The notes: generated by a model from the sequence alone, not told the origin. Positions 18,979 through 30,623 are shown, counted from the first letter of the stretch. The stretch is 64,000 nt of DNA from Leclercia sp. S52 (GCF_039727615.1 NZ_CP152474.1:4712001-4776000); one strand, 5' to 3'. A program made the numbers and translations.

Positions 18979-19045
18979 ACAACTTTATTCTTTCACGCGG
19001 TTCTGCCTACTTCACAGACCACCGCAGCTCCAGCACCGGGTAAAA

Positions 19046-19122
<77 letters not shown>

Positions 19123-19143
19123 TTAGCGCCGTTGCGGGGCTGG

Positions 19144-19172
19144 ATATTACGGAGGTCTCGGTCTGCTGTCTA
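19144..19172 (-). promoter_or_regulatory. Promoter of the argX tRNA operon
   Basis: On the minus strand, TAGACA (19167-19172) and TAATAT (19144-19149) are separated by 17 bp. A GC-rich discriminator (CCAGCCCCGC) follows, as expected for a stringently controlled stable-RNA promoter. Confidence 0.7.
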
Positions 19173-19227
19173 GTGCTTTTTTAAAATAAATGCGCGTTTG
19201 ATTACAGTTTGCGCACTTTGCCGCATA

Positions 19228-20610
19228 TTACTGCGTTTTTGCCCTTTCGACGTGTCGTCCCAGGCCAAATAGCTTGTATCCCAGGCTCACGGCAGCGATA
19301 AATATCATCCCGACATACAGTGACATGCGGGTATCTTCATTGAAGTACATGCCGATCAGCACGCAGATCAGGAAGGCCATGGTCAGATAGTTCGCCCACG
19401 GGAACAAAATGGAGCGGAAAGGATGGCTGGCAATCGCTTTTTTATGCGCCTGACGGAAACGCAGCTGGCTAATCAGGATCACAAACCACGGCACCATTCC
19501 CGGCAGAACGCTGGCGCTATACACGTAGACAAAGACACGCTGCGGGTTCGGGATGATGTAGTTCAGGCATGACCCCACCAGCAGAATGGCAATCGAGATG
19601 GCCACGCCCGCCACCGGTACCCCGGCGCGGGAGACCTTGCCCACCGCTGCCGGAAGCTGGCGGTTTTTCGCCAGGGCATAAAGCATACGCCCACAGCTGT
19701 ACATGCCGCTGTTACAGCCGGACAGCGCCGCCGTCAGCACCACAAAGTTGATAATGCCTGCCGCCGCGGTAATACCGATTTTGGCGAAGGTCAGCACGAA
19801 CGGGCTGCCGTTGCTGCCAATCTCATTCCACGGGAAGATGGTGACGATGACGAAAATCGCGCCTACGTAGAAGATCAGGATGCGCCACAGCACTTTGCCT
19901 ACCGCGCTGCGCAGGGTCACCTGCGGATTTTTAGCTTCACCGGCAGTGATACCGATAAGCTCAACGCCCTGATAGGAGGCCACTACGATACAGAGCGCGG
20001 TCAGGAAGCCCTTCCAGCCTCCGGCAAAGAAGCCGCCGTGCTCGGTCAGGTTGCCAAAGCCAATCGCCTGCCCGCCGTTGCCAAAGCCGAAGAAGATCAC
20101 CCCGACCCCAATGACAATCATCACGATGATGGTGGTGACTTTAATCATCGCGAACCAGAACTCAATCTCACCGTACAGACGCACGGCCGCGAGGTTAGCC
20201 AGCGCCACCAGCCCCACGGCGATCAGCGCGGGTATCCACTGCGCCATCTCCGGGAACCAGAACTGCACGTAGACCCCGATGGCGGTGATCTCCGATATCC
20301 CGACCGCCATCCACATAAACCAGTAGGACCAGGCCGTGAGATAGCCAAAGAACGGGCTCATGTAGCGGTGAGCGTAGACGGCGAACGAACCGGCAACCGG
20401 CTCAAGGAACAGCATTTCGCCCATCGAGCGCATGATAAAGAAGACGAACAGTCCGGCGATGATATACGCCAGCAGGACCGACGGCCCGGCCCATTTCAGG
20501 GTGCTGGCGGAGCCCATAAACAGGCCGACACCAATCGTCCCGCCCAGGGCGATAAGTTCGATATGACGAGCTTCCAGCCCACGCTGTAGCTCCGGTTTTT
20601 TCTCTGCCAT
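19228..20610 (-). CDS. yifK: YifK, amino-acid permease of the APC family
   Basis: The 460-residue transporter has 12 predicted membrane helices and the AAT-family signature [21 protein letters not shown] at residues 11-31, where helix 1 binds the amino-acid backbone. In Salmonella and E. coli YifK is a threonine/serine transporter subject to Lrp and GcvB. It starts at ATG 20610 ([13 protein letters not shown]). It lies between wecG and argX, as in E. coli. The 267-bp upstream gap holds its promoter and a 10-bp inverted repeat near wecG. Confidence 0.93.
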   Translation of the reverse strand: MAEKKPELQRGLEARHIELIALGGTIGVGLFMGSASTLKWAGPSVLLAYIIAGLFVFFIMRSMGEMLFLEPVAGSFAVYAHRYMSPFFGYLTAWSYWFMWMAVGISEITAIGVYVQFWFPEMAQWIPALIAVGLVALANLAAVRLYGEIEFWFAMIKVTTIIVMIVIGVGVIFFGFGNGGQAIGFGNLTEHGGFFAGGWKGFLTALCIVVASYQGVELIGITAGEAKNPQVTLRSAVGKVLWRILIFYVGAIFVIVTIFPWNEIGSNGSPFVLTFAKIGITAAAGIINFVVLTAALSGCNSGMYSCGRMLYALAKNRQLPAAVGKVSRAGVPVAGVAISIAILLVGSCLNYIIPNPQRVFVYVYSASVLPGMVPWFVILISQLRFRQAHKKAIASHPFRSILFPWANYLTMAFLICVLIGMYFNEDTRMSLYVGMIFIAAVSLGYKLFGLGRHVERAKTQ

Positions 20611-20840
20611 AAATCCTCGGTTGTGCTTGCGACTCTCCCGGCCTCAGCCGGTTATTGTTATAGGTACAGATGTGCTATCACGGGCTGTGCAGCATGGACC
20701 CTTTATGTTAAGGGTTGATGCAAAAACAGCCTGGTACGGTAGTGCGGGGAGGAATGGTTTCTTAAATTTTGTGAAATGGCAAATGATGCGTTAAAAAAAT
20801 GAATGTATTGCACAGAAAAGCAGCAGGTTTGCAGGCAGGT

Positions 20841-20868
20841 TGCAGCGCGAACAGCAGATCGCGCTGCA
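20841..20868. repeat. Perfect 10-bp inverted repeat after wecG
   Basis: The arms TGCAGCGCGA and TCGCGCTGCA with an 8-nt loop lie 9 bp after the wecG stop. No T tract follows on either strand, so it is not a classical terminator. It could protect the wec transcript 3' end. The remaining 20611-20840 shows no gene. Confidence 0.6.
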
Positions 20869-20877
20869 AATCACCGA

Positions 20878-21618
20878 TTAAAGCCGACCGGAGTAGTGCC
20901 AGCCGAGATAACGCAGCAGACGCAGCTGCCGGGTGATGCGGCTGGGCTGTGATAAGAGGCGATACAGCCACTCCAGCCCCAGGTTCTGCCATACCTTTGG
21001 CGCACGCTTCACATGGCCGGTAAAGACGTCATAGGTGCCGCCCACGCCCATATAGAGCGCGTCCGGGTAGACCTGACGGCAGTCGCGCATCAGGATCTCC
21101 TGACGCGGGGATCCCATCGCCACGGTGATAATCTTCGCCCCGCTGTCACGAATGCGGGCAAACAGCGCCTGCTGCTGGTCGGCACTGAAATAACCGTCCT
21201 GACTACCGACGATATTCACCTGCCACTGGCTACGCAGCTTCTGCTCGGTTTGCGCCAGGATCTCCGGTTTGCCGCCAACAAGGAACACCGGCGTGCCGTC
21301 TGTGCCCGCCCGAGCCATCAGCGCTTCCCAGAGGTCGGCACCCGCCACGCGGGAGATGTTCGCATCCGGGTATTTCTTCCGCACCGAGCGCACTACGCTG
21401 ATCCCGTCAGCGTATTTAAATTCTGCCGCCTCAATGAGATCGCGTACCTGGGCGTTATCCTCAATGGTAAGCATCTTTTCTGCATTGATGGCCACCAGCG
21501 TGCCGGTTTTTATCCCATTCCCGGCGCACAGGTAGTCCAGCGCGTGTTGCATATCACGCCAGCCGATCAGCTTCAGGCCCCGCAGGTCATACTGCGGCGC
21601 AGAGGTATTGTCAGTCAT
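20878..21618 (-). CDS. wecG: UDP-ManNAcA transferase of common antigen synthesis
   Basis: WecG (RffM, GT26 family) adds N-acetylmannosaminuronic acid to lipid I to make lipid II of enterobacterial common antigen (ECA). At 246 residues it matches E. coli. The family core [14 protein letters not shown] followed by [18 protein letters not shown] is intact, including the conserved Asp/Glu residues. It is the last gene of the wec cluster, 12 bp after wzyE. Confidence 0.95.
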   Translation of the reverse strand: MTDNTSAPQYDLRGLKLIGWRDMQHALDYLCAGNGIKTGTLVAINAEKMLTIEDNAQVRDLIEAAEFKYADGISVVRSVRKKYPDANISRVAGADLWEALMARAGTDGTPVFLVGGKPEILAQTEQKLRSQWQVNIVGSQDGYFSADQQQALFARIRDSGAKIITVAMGSPRQEILMRDCRQVYPDALYMGVGGTYDVFTGHVKRAPKVWQNLGLEWLYRLLSQPSRITRQLRLLRYLGWHYSGRL

Positions 21619-21630
21619 TATTATCCTTAC

Positions 21631-22983
21631 TCAGACTCGCGAAAGCGTCCTGCCGCTGGCCGGCTCGCGCTTGTGCACTAACCCGGCGCTGTCGAACAAC
21701 CAGTACAGCAGCTTTGCCATCAGCAGACAGGCGCCAAAAACCACCATGAAAAAGACCACGCGGGAGACGAACGAATCCAGCCCCTCTCGCGCCAGCACGA
21801 TCATATTGAAAATGGCACCGAAACAGAAACTATGCAAAATCGCTGCCTTATAGCGATTGGTCTCCTGATTGCCCAGCGTATAGAGCCAGTCGAACCATTT
21901 GATAATCAGCCCCACGGCGATCGCCCCCGGCAGGATGAACCAGCCGCCGCCCATCACTACCAGCGAGCCGATCAGCGTCGGTGAAATCGCCAGCCCGGAG
22001 TGGTTGTTCAGCACTTCCCAGGTAAAGTAGTTGGCGGTATTCAGGACCACGCCCGGCCTGTCCGGCCACAGCCAGGTGGGGATAAAGACATAAAAATCGC
22101 GCACGATGGGCGCCAGCCCCTGGAAGTCGATTTTGTCGTAGTTTTGCAGCAGCAGGGCCAGGTTCTCCCACGGCGAGAAGGTATCGCGGGTGAGGTACAG
22201 GAAGGTGTAAAACGCCTCATCGCCGCTGACGTCCATGCCATAGCGTTTCAGCGCCAGCCAGAACATGCCGACAATCCCCATTACCCCCGCCGCAGCCAGC
22301 ATCCACAGCGAGATCCAGCCGCGAATGATGCCGATAAACAGGAAGATGGCGAAGGCGATGATGATGTTGGCGCGCGTGCCGCCAACTATCATGTAGGTCA
22401 GCAGGCCAAACGCCACGGTGCTGACGAGGAAAAACAGCCACGCCCGGGCATCCTGGCGCAGGAAATAGACCACCAGCATCGCCGGAATGAAGAAGTAGAA
22501 GAAGCGCTTGAGCGCCACCCCGGAGACTTCGCTGGAGAAGATCTGGCTGTAGGAGTGCAGCTTAAACAGCAAAAATCCGTTGTGCATGAAGAAGATACCG
22601 ACGGTAATCAGCGCGATCCCCATCAGCATCACCCAGGTCAGGTGGGTCTCGACCCGGTTCATGGTAAACAGCGGCCGTCGCTCAGCACCAGAACTGGCGG
22701 GCTTCAGCCGCGTCTTATAGGCAACGTAGTAGACCCCATAGAAGCAGGTGGCTGACAGCAGGGCCTGCATCAGGATCTCCGGCGGCACGACGGCCACGTC
22801 GAAGCGGAACACCAGCACGCTGGTCAGCGGGAAGCCGAAGTAAAAGGTCAGCAGAAACAGCAGCGAGAAAAAGACGTTGAAGTTAAAGCGCACCCGCCGG
22901 AACTCGAACCAGGTCAGGGTGGCGATAAACAGCGAACTGAGAAGCCAGATGACCAACAGGCCGCTAAATTGCAACTGGCTCAT
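21631..22983 (-). CDS. wzyE: WzyE, ECA polymerase
   Basis: WzyE polymerises the trisaccharide repeat of ECA in the periplasm. The 450-residue protein (same length as E. coli) has about 11-12 membrane segments and the block [21 protein letters not shown] at 22983 gives [13 protein letters not shown], matching the E. coli start. As written the frame is continuous with upstream wecF. With the extra G at 22991-22995 removed, wecF ends in a TGA that overlaps this ATG (ATGA). The long fused frame is therefore probably artificial. Confidence 0.93.
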   Translation of the reverse strand: MSQLQFSGLLVIWLLSSLFIATLTWFEFRRVRFNFNVFFSLLFLLTFYFGFPLTSVLVFRFDVAVVPPEILMQALLSATCFYGVYYVAYKTRLKPASSGAERRPLFTMNRVETHLTWVMLMGIALITVGIFFMHNGFLLFKLHSYSQIFSSEVSGVALKRFFYFFIPAMLVVYFLRQDARAWLFFLVSTVAFGLLTYMIVGGTRANIIIAFAIFLFIGIIRGWISLWMLAAAGVMGIVGMFWLALKRYGMDVSGDEAFYTFLYLTRDTFSPWENLALLLQNYDKIDFQGLAPIVRDFYVFIPTWLWPDRPGVVLNTANYFTWEVLNNHSGLAISPTLIGSLVVMGGGWFILPGAIAVGLIIKWFDWLYTLGNQETNRYKAAILHSFCFGAIFNMIVLAREGLDSFVSRVVFFMVVFGACLLMAKLLYWLFDSAGLVHKREPASGRTLSRV

Positions 22984-24060
22984 GCTTTCTCCCCCTGAGG
23001 CGATCCGCAGCGCCTGGTGCCACGGCGTGAGGTAGTTCGGGCTGAAGAAGTCGATGGCGTTTTTATCCACCTGCGTCAGCTGCCGCTGCGCTTCGCGCAC
23101 CACCTCCTCATTCAGGTCATCCGTGGTAAACAGCACCGGAATGTGCTGCTCCGCCATGTCCTGCCAGAACGGATTGTCGCGATTGAGCACGCAGGGCACA
23201 CCCGCCTGAATCAGCAGACACAGCGTGCCAATCCCCTGCTGGCGCGCGAAGATGAAGTAGCCAAGATCGCACTGGCGCAGTAAGGCGAGGTAATCGTCAA
23301 AGGCCAGCTTATCGCTGAGGATCTGCAGATTCTCCGGGCTGAACAGCGACAGGCCGCTCTGACGGACTTCATCGATGTACGCCGCGTTATTAGCAGGATA
23401 GCCCATGGGGACGATCACGTTGACCGTATCGCCAAATTGCTGATGCACCGCCTTCAGGGCCGCAATATGTTCGTTACTGCGATCCCCGGAATTGCCCACC
23501 AGAATCGTCAGCTTGCCCTCGCGCTTCACATCACTGGCTAACCCGTTCAGGGACGGATCCATGCGGGTCGGGAAATAGAGCAGCTCGCCGCGGACGTTCG
23601 GATGACGCTGGGCGAAATAGTTCAGATCGCCGCGGGTGGCAAAGATGCAGCCCACCCGCCCCTGCGCCATGCGGCGCAAGGGATAGAAGAGACGGAATTT
23701 CCAGCCCTGGGAGACTTCATACAGATCTGCCCCCCAGATATGCCAGTTAAACTGCGCGGGCCTGATGCCCCCGCTCAGCAGCGCCAGCCACAGGCCGGTA
23801 TTGAACTGCCCGTGGAAAAAGAAACGCTGCTGGCGATCCGCTTTGGCTCTGGCGATCACCGCTTTGGCAAGCGTGGCTTTGTCCGGCCAGAAGGTCAGCT
23901 GCAGTGCCGGGCAGGCGGCGCTCAGGCCGGTATCCTTCCCCACCACCATAAATTCGCGCGCCAGGGCGCTGCCGGGTGCCAGCTCATCGTTAAAGAACCG
24001 CAGTACGGTCTGGTTATGATGTGGGATATCCGATCCCAGGACGTGAATCAGTGCAGTCAT
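22980..24060 (-). CDS. wecF: WecF, Fuc4NAc transferase (stop lost by apparent +1 frameshift)
   Basis: WecF (RffT, GT56) transfers 4-acetamido-4,6-dideoxygalactose from dTDP-Fuc4NAc to lipid II, giving ECA lipid III. The protein begins [16 protein letters not shown] and contains [24 protein letters not shown] and [17 protein letters not shown]. The C5 run at 22991-22995 (G5 on the coding strand) should be four. With four, the end is RIASGEKA then TGA, 359 residues, exactly the E. coli length. As written it runs into wzyE to make an 809-codon frame. It overlaps wzxE by 4 bp. Confidence 0.93.
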
Positions 24061-25307
24061 GCGCGTTTATGCCAAAGTAAAAAGACGCCGCAACAGGCAG
24101 CAAAATAGACAATGTAGGTGGCCATATAGGCCTGGGCCGCACCCAGCGCGCCGTGCGTGGGGATCAGCCAGTGCGAGAAGGCCGTCAGCAAGGTGAACTG
24201 GCTGATTTCCGCGAGAATATAGAGCCGCAGCGAGGCTTTGGCGATCACCAGGTAGCCAAAGACGTAAGCGCCTACTTTCAGCACATCGCCCACCAGCTGC
24301 CAGGCAAACAGATCGCGCATCGCGGTAAATTTGTCGGAAAACAGCAGCCAGATAGCGACGTCGCGCAGCAGCCAGACGGTAAAGCTGGCGACAGCCACTG
24401 CCGGTAAGACGAAGCGCAGGGAACGGAGTATTTCGCGGGTGATCTCCTGACGCCCCGTCAGACGTGACAGGGTGGGCAGCAGGTAGACGCTAAAGGAGGC
24501 GGTAATAAACTGCAGGTAGGCGTCGGAGATACTGCTGACCCCCTGCCAGATCCCTACCTCATCCCAGCTGTAGTGCGCCGCCAGCAGGTTTCGCATCATC
24601 ACATAGGCCACCGGCAGGGTGACGGAGGTGATGAGCGCCATCAGGGTAAATTTGCCCAGCTGTCCCGCGAGGATGTTGTCCCATTTCGGCTTAAGATAGT
24701 GCAGCGGAATGGTGCCTCTGCGCATCAGCATAAACGCCGCCGGGATCACCACCAGCGCAGGCACCAGCGCCAGCCCCAGCAGTGCACCTTCGTAGCCGCC
24801 GAGACGATAGCAGGCGTAATAGGCGATCACCCCAATCACGCTGCCGACGATCAGCGCCAGCGCATTGCCGGCGGCATCACGGAAGCCCTTCATCAGCGCC
24901 AGCAGCAGGTTCGCCCAGGCGATACCCATCTGCACCAGCGCCACCAGCCGCACCAGGCCCTGATAGCCCGTATGACCAAACAGCCCCTGGCTGATGGGCG
25001 CGGCCGCCAGTAAAAAGATCACCGCCAGCAGGGTGGAAAAGCCCAACACCATCGCGGATGAGGTCCCGACCACCGTGCGTAGTTGCGCCTTATCGTCATG
25101 ATATTGCGCCACGTATTTGGTCACGCCGTTGAAGATACCCGCCCCGGCCAGCACGCCCAGCACGGTGACCAGCTGACGGAAGTTACCCGCCTGCCCGACG
25201 CCCGCCGGACCAAATGAGACGGCCAGCAGTTTGACGACCAGCAGTCCCGCGCCGATCTTGACGAGTGTGGACGCGGCGGTCCACACCGATGCTTTCGCCA
25301 GAGACAT
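24057..25307 (-). CDS. wzxE: WzxE, ECA lipid III flippase
   Basis: WzxE is a polysaccharide-flippase of the MOP superfamily that moves undecaprenyl-linked ECA trisaccharide to the periplasm. The 416-residue protein has about 12 membrane helices. It begins [19 protein letters not shown] and ends LWHKRA. It starts 1 bp after the wecE stop and overlaps wecF by 4 bp, so it is translationally coupled inside the cluster. Confidence 0.95.
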   Translation of the reverse strand: MSLAKASVWTAASTLVKIGAGLLVVKLLAVSFGPAGVGQAGNFRQLVTVLGVLAGAGIFNGVTKYVAQYHDDKAQLRTVVGTSSAMVLGFSTLLAVIFLLAAAPISQGLFGHTGYQGLVRLVALVQMGIAWANLLLALMKGFRDAAGNALALIVGSVIGVIAYYACYRLGGYEGALLGLALVPALVVIPAAFMLMRRGTIPLHYLKPKWDNILAGQLGKFTLMALITSVTLPVAYVMMRNLLAAHYSWDEVGIWQGVSSISDAYLQFITASFSVYLLPTLSRLTGRQEITREILRSLRFVLPAVAVASFTVWLLRDVAIWLLFSDKFTAMRDLFAWQLVGDVLKVGAYVFGYLVIAKASLRLYILAEISQFTLLTAFSHWLIPTHGALGAAQAYMATYIVYFAACCGVFLLWHKRA

Positions 25308-25308
25308 A

Positions 25309-26439
25309 TCAGCCGAAATAACTCAGAAGAGTATTAATCACCGTGCGCTGGTTAACTGCGGCGAGGTTGTAGAACAGTGGCAAGCGGAGTAACCGCTCAC
25401 TTTCTTTGGTGGTAAAGCGATCTTCACCCACGAACTGACCAAAGGCTTCCCCTGCCGGGCTGGAGTGCAGCGGAATGTAGTGGAACACCGCCAGGATCTC
25501 CGCCTCTTTCAGGTACGCGATCAGCTCGCTGCGATCGTCGTTATCCCGCAGCTTGATGTAGAACATATGCGCGTTATGCACGCAGTCTGCCGGGATGGTC
25601 GGCAGCTCGATACGGCCTTTGCGCGCCAGCGGGGCCAGCGCATCGTAATAGGTCTGCCACAGCGCCAGTCGCTGCTGGTTGATGCGGTCTGCCGCCTCCA
25701 GCTGAGCCCACAGGTACGCCGCCTGCAGATCCGCCATCAGGTAGCTGGAGCCGATATCGCGCCAGGTGTACTTATCCACCTGCCCGCGGAAGAACTGGCT
25801 GCGGTTGGTGCCCTTCTCGCGGATGATCTCCGCGCGCTCCACCAGAGCGCGATCGTTAATCAGGGTCGCGCCGCCTTCACCGCCTGCGGTGTAGTTTTTG
25901 GTTTCGTGGAAGCTAAAGCAGCCAATATGACCGATGGTGCCCAGGGCGCGGCCTTTGTAGGTGGACATCACCCCCTGTGCGGCGTCTTCCACCACATACA
26001 GGTTGTGCTTTTTGGCGATCGCCATGATGGTGTCCATCTCACACGCCACGCCGGCATAGTGTACCGGCACGATGGCGCGGGTCTTGTCGGTGATCGCCGC
26101 TTCAATCAGGTTTTCGTCGATGTTCATGGTATCCGGGCGGATATCCACGAAGACGATTTTTGCTCCGCGCAGCACGAAGGCGTTAGCGGTCGAAACGAAG
26201 GTATAGCTCGGCATGATCACTTCATCGCCAGGACCGATGTCCAGCAGCAGGGCTGCCATCTCCAGCGAAGCGGTGCAGGATGGAGTCAGCAGGACCTTCG
26301 CGCTCTGAAAGCGCTGCTCCATCCACTGCTGGCAACGGCGCGTATAGCCGCCATCGCCACAGAGTTTGCCGCTGCCCATCGCAGACTGCATGTAATCAAG
26401 TTCGGTGCCCACCACGGGAGGCGCATTAAATGGGATCAT
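25309..26439 (-). CDS. wecE: dTDP-4-amino-4,6-dideoxygalactose transaminase
   Basis: WecE (RffA) is a PLP enzyme of the DegT/DnrJ/EryC1 family. It converts dTDP-4-keto-6-deoxyglucose and glutamate to dTDP-4-amino-4,6-dideoxygalactose. The 376 residues match E. coli. The PLP Lys lies in CFSFHETKNYTAGGEGG (about residue 181), with VVEDAAQGV upstream. Its substrate is normally made by RffH and RffG, whose genes are absent from this cluster. Confidence 0.96.
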   Translation of the reverse strand: MIPFNAPPVVGTELDYMQSAMGSGKLCGDGGYTRRCQQWMEQRFQSAKVLLTPSCTASLEMAALLLDIGPGDEVIMPSYTFVSTANAFVLRGAKIVFVDIRPDTMNIDENLIEAAITDKTRAIVPVHYAGVACEMDTIMAIAKKHNLYVVEDAAQGVMSTYKGRALGTIGHIGCFSFHETKNYTAGGEGGATLINDRALVERAEIIREKGTNRSQFFRGQVDKYTWRDIGSSYLMADLQAAYLWAQLEAADRINQQRLALWQTYYDALAPLARKGRIELPTIPADCVHNAHMFYIKLRDNDDRSELIAYLKEAEILAVFHYIPLHSSPAGEAFGQFVGEDRFTTKESERLLRLPLFYNLAAVNQRTVINTLLSYFG

Positions 26440-26443
26440 CTTG

Positions 26444-27121
26444 TCACCTGTATAGCCAGTAAGCGGTCGTTTCGATGTTACCGCCGCTTGCGATATAACG
26501 TTTAAGCGCGGCGGTGTTGCCCATCTGGGTCGCCACCCGCAAAGTAGAAAGCTGCTGCTGCTGAGCCCAGCCCAGCGCCGCCTGCATTAACTGCTCGCCC
26601 ATGCCGCGCCCGGCCAGCAGGCCAATGCGCGCGTCGGTGTCATTCAGTTTACGCAGTGAGACAAAGCCCTGAATGGCGCCATCCGGCGCACGGAACACCA
26701 GGCAGAGATGATCGAAAGTGCCTTTAACCGCATTCTCAATCCACTGGGCATAGAAGCGGCCGCTGTCGGCCGGGGCGTACCACGGCGTGCGAAAGCGGCT
26801 CTGCGCAAAGGCCTGCGCGGCCAGCTGGCGCAGCGCCGGAATATCCTGCTCAGTGGCGATTTCCGCCCCAGGGCAGGCGTGCTGCGTCACCTTAATAGTG
26901 AGATCAACTTCGCCTTCGACCAGCCTGAACCCCTGCTGCTGGAGCGCGTCCAGCCAGTCGGCGCGGGTAGCCGGAATTTTGGCCTGCACGCGTTGCCAGG
27001 CGGCTAAATCGTCGGCCACCAGCAACGGAGCGTCATCAGACAGGCGCACAATGGCCGTGGGCAGGGAAAAGAACTCACTTTCCCAGTCCAGCGGCTGTAA
27101 TGCGCCACGCAGCTGACTCAA
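26444..27121 (-). CDS. wecD: WecD, dTDP-Fuc4N acetyltransferase
   Basis: WecD (RffC) is a GNAT enzyme that acetylates dTDP-4-amino-4,6-dideoxygalactose to dTDP-Fuc4NAc for ECA. The 225-residue protein has the acetyl-CoA loop ([14 protein letters not shown], about 168-181) and the C-terminal [20 protein letters not shown] block. The likely start is TTG at 27121 ([14 protein letters not shown]), overlapping the wecC stop by 4 bp with an AAAGGTG ribosome site. In E. coli rffG and rffH intervene here; they are missing. Confidence 0.93.
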   Translation of the reverse strand: MSQLRGALQPLDWESEFFSLPTAIVRLSDDAPLLVADDLAAWQRVQAKIPATRADWLDALQQQGFRLVEGEVDLTIKVTQHACPGAEIATEQDIPALRQLAAQAFAQSRFRTPWYAPADSGRFYAQWIENAVKGTFDHLCLVFRAPDGAIQGFVSLRKLNDTDARIGLLAGRGMGEQLMQAALGWAQQQQLSTLRVATQMGNTAALKRYIASGGNIETTAYWLYR

Positions 27122-28380
27122 CGCCAGACACCTTTGGTATCAACGATAAATTCCTGACGCACGGCATCGCCCGAAATCGCTTTGAACTCGTTATGGTCCA
27201 CCAGCAGTACCAGCACATCGGCGGTAGCCAGGGCATCATCCACGCGTGTCAGGGTGCAGTGGCCGGCCAGTTTTTTCGGCAGCTCGTGGATATTGGGTTC
27301 AACCACCTGCGTTTCGCCGCTGTGCCAGTCGGCGATCATCTCAGCAATTTCCATCGCCGGGCTTTCACGCAGATCGTCGATGTTCGGCTTAAAGGCGAGA
27401 CCGAAACAGGCAATAGTCACCTCGTTCGCCCGCTTGCCGCTCTGCGTCAGGTAATCCGCCACCGTGGCTTTTACCTGGTTCAGTACCCAGTGCGGTTTGC
27501 TGTCGTTTACTTCGCGAGCCGTACGGATCAGACGCGCCTGCTGCGGGTTCTGCGCCACGATAAACCAAGGGTCGACCGCGATACAGTGGCCGCCTACGCC
27601 CGGGCCGGGCTGCAGAATATTGACGCGCGGATGGCGGTTGGCCAGACGAATTAATTCCCAGACGTTAATCCCCTGATCGGCACAAATCAGCGACAGTTCG
27701 TTAGCAAAAGCGATATTGACGTCACGGAAGCTGTTTTCCGTCAGCTTGCACATCTCGGCGGTACGGGAGTTAGTCACCACGCACTCGCCCTCGAGGAAGA
27801 TGTTGTACAGCTCGCTGGCACGGGCGGAACAGACCGGCGTCATGCCGCCTATCACGCGATCGTTCTTAATCAGTTCGACCATCACCTGCCCCGGCAGCAC
27901 GCGCTCCGGGCAGTAGGCGACGTTGATATCTGCCTGCTCACCCGCCTGCTGCGGGAAGGTCAAATCCGGGCGCGCCTCGGCCAGCCACTGGGCCATCTGC
28001 TCGGTGGCTCCCACCGGGGAGGTCGACTCGAGGATCACCAGGGCGCCTTTTTTCAGCACCGGGGCAATGGATTTCGCGGCCGCTTCGACATACACCATAT
28101 CCGGCTCATGATCGCCTTTGAACGGCGTCGGGACGGCAATCAGATAGGCATCGGCGGCCACCGGCGTGGTGCTGGCCTTCAGGTATCCACCCTCAACGGC
28201 GGTTTTCACCACCTTGTCGAGATCCGGCTCAACAATGTGAATTTCACCTCTGTTGATGGTCGCAACCGCATGCTGGTTGATGTCCACACCCACAACCTGT
28301 TTTTGACGGGAGGCAAATGCCGCCGCCGTTGGCAGCCCGATGTAGCCAAGCCCAATGACAGAAATGGTCGTAAAACTCAT
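27118..28380 (-). CDS. wecC: UDP-N-acetyl-D-mannosamine dehydrogenase
   Basis: WecC (RffD) oxidises UDP-ManNAc twice with NAD+ to UDP-ManNAcA for ECA. It belongs to the UDP-glucose/GDP-mannose dehydrogenase family. The N-terminal Rossmann motif [16 protein letters not shown] (about 8-23), the [15 protein letters not shown] block with the catalytic Cys, and the C-terminal domain [19 protein letters not shown] are visible. At 420 residues it matches E. coli. It overlaps wecB by 4 bp upstream and wecD by 4 bp downstream. Confidence 0.96.
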   Translation of the reverse strand: MSFTTISVIGLGYIGLPTAAAFASRQKQVVGVDINQHAVATINRGEIHIVEPDLDKVVKTAVEGGYLKASTTPVAADAYLIAVPTPFKGDHEPDMVYVEAAAKSIAPVLKKGALVILESTSPVGATEQMAQWLAEARPDLTFPQQAGEQADINVAYCPERVLPGQVMVELIKNDRVIGGMTPVCSARASELYNIFLEGECVVTNSRTAEMCKLTENSFRDVNIAFANELSLICADQGINVWELIRLANRHPRVNILQPGPGVGGHCIAVDPWFIVAQNPQQARLIRTAREVNDSKPHWVLNQVKATVADYLTQSGKRANEVTIACFGLAFKPNIDDLRESPAMEIAEMIADWHSGETQVVEPNIHELPKKLAGHCTLTRVDDALATADVLVLLVDHNEFKAISGDAVRQEFIVDTKGVWR

Positions 28381-29507
28381 AGCGATACCCGATTGTGTTT
28401 AAGTGCGTGCAAAATACGGTCACAGGCCTGGCCATCACCATACGGATTATGGGCCCGGCTCATGGCCTGATACTCTTTTTCGTCGTGCAGCAGGCGCGTC
28501 ACCTCTTTCACGATCAGCCGTGAATCGGTGCCCACCAGCCGCACGGTTCCGGCTTTGACCGCTTCCGGGCGCTCGGTGGTTTCACGCATCACCAGCACCG
28601 GTTTACCCAGCGAAGGGGCCTCTTCCTGAATGCCACCCGAGTCGGTCAGGATCAGCCAGGCATGGTTCATCAGCCAGACGAAAGGCAGATAGTCCTGCGG
28701 CTCAATGAGGATGACGTTTTTGACGTGCCCCAGGATGCGGTTGACCGGCTCACTGACGTTGGGATTCAGGTGCACCGGATAGACAATCTGCACATCTTCA
28801 TTAAGTGCTGCGATTTCTGCCAGCGCATGGCAGATTTGCTCGAAGCCCTGGCCGAAACTTTCACGACGGTGTCCGGTTACCAGGATCATCTTTTTGCCAT
28901 TGGCAAGGAACGGATACCTTTCGGCCAGCTCCCCGCGCAGGGTGTCGCTCGCCAGCACCCGGTCACGCACCCAGATCAGGGCGTCGATCACCGTGTTGCC
29001 GGTGACAAAGATATGCTGGTCGTTGACGTTCTCGCGCAGCAGGTTCTGACGGGAATTCTCCGTCGGCGCGAAGTGATACATCGCCAGATGCCCGGTCAGG
29101 GTACGGTTCGCCTCTTCAGGCCAGGGAGAGGAGAGATCGCCGGTACGCAATCCGGCTTCGACATGCCCTACCGGAATACGCTGGTAGAACGCCGCCAGGC
29201 TGGTGGCGATAGTGGTAGTCGTATCGCCGTGCACCAGCACGACATCAGGCTTAAACGACTCCAGAATGGGTTTTAACCCTTCCAGAATACGGCAGGTAAT
29301 TTCGGTTAATCCTTGTCCCGGCTTCATAATATTGAGGTCGTAATCGGGAACAATAGAAAAGAGGTTAAGGACCTGATCCAGCATCTCCCGATGCTGCGCG
29401 GTAACGCAAACTTTCGCCTCAAAATAAGGGTCGCTTGCAAGCGCATGAACCAGAGGCGCCATCTTGATGGCTTCCGGCCTCGTACCAAAGACAGTGAGTA
29501 CTTTCAC
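28377..29507 (-). CDS. wecB: UDP-GlcNAc 2-epimerase
   Basis: WecB (RffE) interconverts UDP-GlcNAc and UDP-ManNAc, the first committed step for the ManNAcA part of ECA. The 376 residues equal E. coli. Family landmarks are [14 protein letters not shown] (about 6-19), [27 protein letters not shown] and [15 protein letters not shown]. It follows wzzE by 57 bp. Confidence 0.97.
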   Translation of the reverse strand: MKVLTVFGTRPEAIKMAPLVHALASDPYFEAKVCVTAQHREMLDQVLNLFSIVPDYDLNIMKPGQGLTEITCRILEGLKPILESFKPDVVLVHGDTTTTIATSLAAFYQRIPVGHVEAGLRTGDLSSPWPEEANRTLTGHLAMYHFAPTENSRQNLLRENVNDQHIFVTGNTVIDALIWVRDRVLASDTLRGELAERYPFLANGKKMILVTGHRRESFGQGFEQICHALAEIAALNEDVQIVYPVHLNPNVSEPVNRILGHVKNVILIEPQDYLPFVWLMNHAWLILTDSGGIQEEAPSLGKPVLVMRETTERPEAVKAGTVRLVGTDSRLIVKEVTRLLHDEKEYQAMSRAHNPYGDGQACDRILHALKHNRVSL

Positions 29508-29564
29508 ATCGATTCTCTTCGATTAGGCGATGAAGGCCGTGAGCCTTCATCGTAGATGGCGTTC

Positions 29565-30611
29565 TTAAATTTTGCGACGACGGGTTAATGCCACGCCTGC
29601 GCCAATTAAAGCACCCACAATCCCCCACATAATCATCAGGAATGCGCGACGTGGACTATCGCGTTTTACAGGTTCTTCAGGTGTTCGCAAATAACGATAG
29701 GTCTGAAAACGTGGGTCCAGTGTCGGACCTACATTGAGGGTTGTGAGCATGGCGCGGTTTTGGTCGTAGTCGAGGTCAACATCCGGGCCTACGGCCTGCA
29801 GGTTTTCCAGGCGCGCCTGCAGCATCGGACGGCCCAGCAGGAACATTTCTGAATCTGGCAGTTCGTCTGCCGGCACGTCGGTTTCGCTGCGGGAGATATT
29901 GCTCTTCTCCGCAATCTTCAGCGCCTGTTCAATATTATGAACCCGGCGATTGAAGATCGCTTGCGCTACCTCTTCCTGACGTTTGACCTGCGCTTTCATC
30001 TGCACGGTACGTGCCGCCCAGGCCCCTTTCAGCTCATCATTAAGATGGCTGGCCGCTCGCTGGCTGGCGAAAGCGACGTACTGACGCAGCAGGTTATTGG
30101 CATCCGGCGCAGTTTCCGCGATCAGCTTGACGCTGTCGTTAATGTTGCGCAGCGGGTCGCCCGCCATGAACTGGATATTGTTGATCAGCTCATCCAGCAG
30201 GGCGGCATCCGCCTTGCTGTTGCCCACCATACGTTGTTTGAAATAGTCGGTCTGGTTCCAGAAATCACGACGCGTATCCCAGGAGGCGAGCTGCATAATG
30301 AACTCTTTGTAGGACTCGTCCATCACCGAGGGTTGCTCAGCGGAGGCCGGGTTCGCTTTCACATCAAGGTTACGCAAAAACTGTTGCTGGGAGTAGAAAC
30401 CCCCAAGCATGTTCACCGTCGGGCGATCGGTAATTGCCGTCGCGCTCCACTCTTGTCTGGCGAAAAAGGTATAAGCCAGGGCGATAAGTGCAAAGCCCAG
30501 CGCAATGCCTGCGATCCAAAACTTGCCCGCCCACAACACGCGGAACAAGCCACGAACATCCAGCTCATTCTCAGTTACCACTGATTTTGCTCCCGCCAAC
30601 GGTTGAGTCAT
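29565..30611 (-). CDS. wzzE: WzzE, ECA chain-length regulator
   Basis: WzzE is a polysaccharide co-polymerase (Wzz family) that sets ECA chain length and cyclic ECA formation with WzyE. The 348-residue protein has an N-terminal membrane helix (about 32-52) and a large, helical periplasmic domain. A C-terminal membrane helix (about 318-340) follows the Pro-rich EEPVKRDSPRRAF. It lies 12 bp after wecA. Confidence 0.95.
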   Translation of the reverse strand: MTQPLAGAKSVVTENELDVRGLFRVLWAGKFWIAGIALGFALIALAYTFFARQEWSATAITDRPTVNMLGGFYSQQQFLRNLDVKANPASAEQPSVMDESYKEFIMQLASWDTRRDFWNQTDYFKQRMVGNSKADAALLDELINNIQFMAGDPLRNINDSVKLIAETAPDANNLLRQYVAFASQRAASHLNDELKGAWAARTVQMKAQVKRQEEVAQAIFNRRVHNIEQALKIAEKSNISRSETDVPADELPDSEMFLLGRPMLQARLENLQAVGPDVDLDYDQNRAMLTTLNVGPTLDPRFQTYRYLRTPEEPVKRDSPRRAFLMIMWGIVGALIGAGVALTRRRKI

Positions 30612-30623
30612 TACAGTCCCGAT

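Noticed and set aside
26444..27121. A frameshifted remnant of rffG or rffH between wecC and wecD
   Set aside because: wecC and wecD overlap by 4 bp, leaving no space for a remnant, and both encode full-length proteins.
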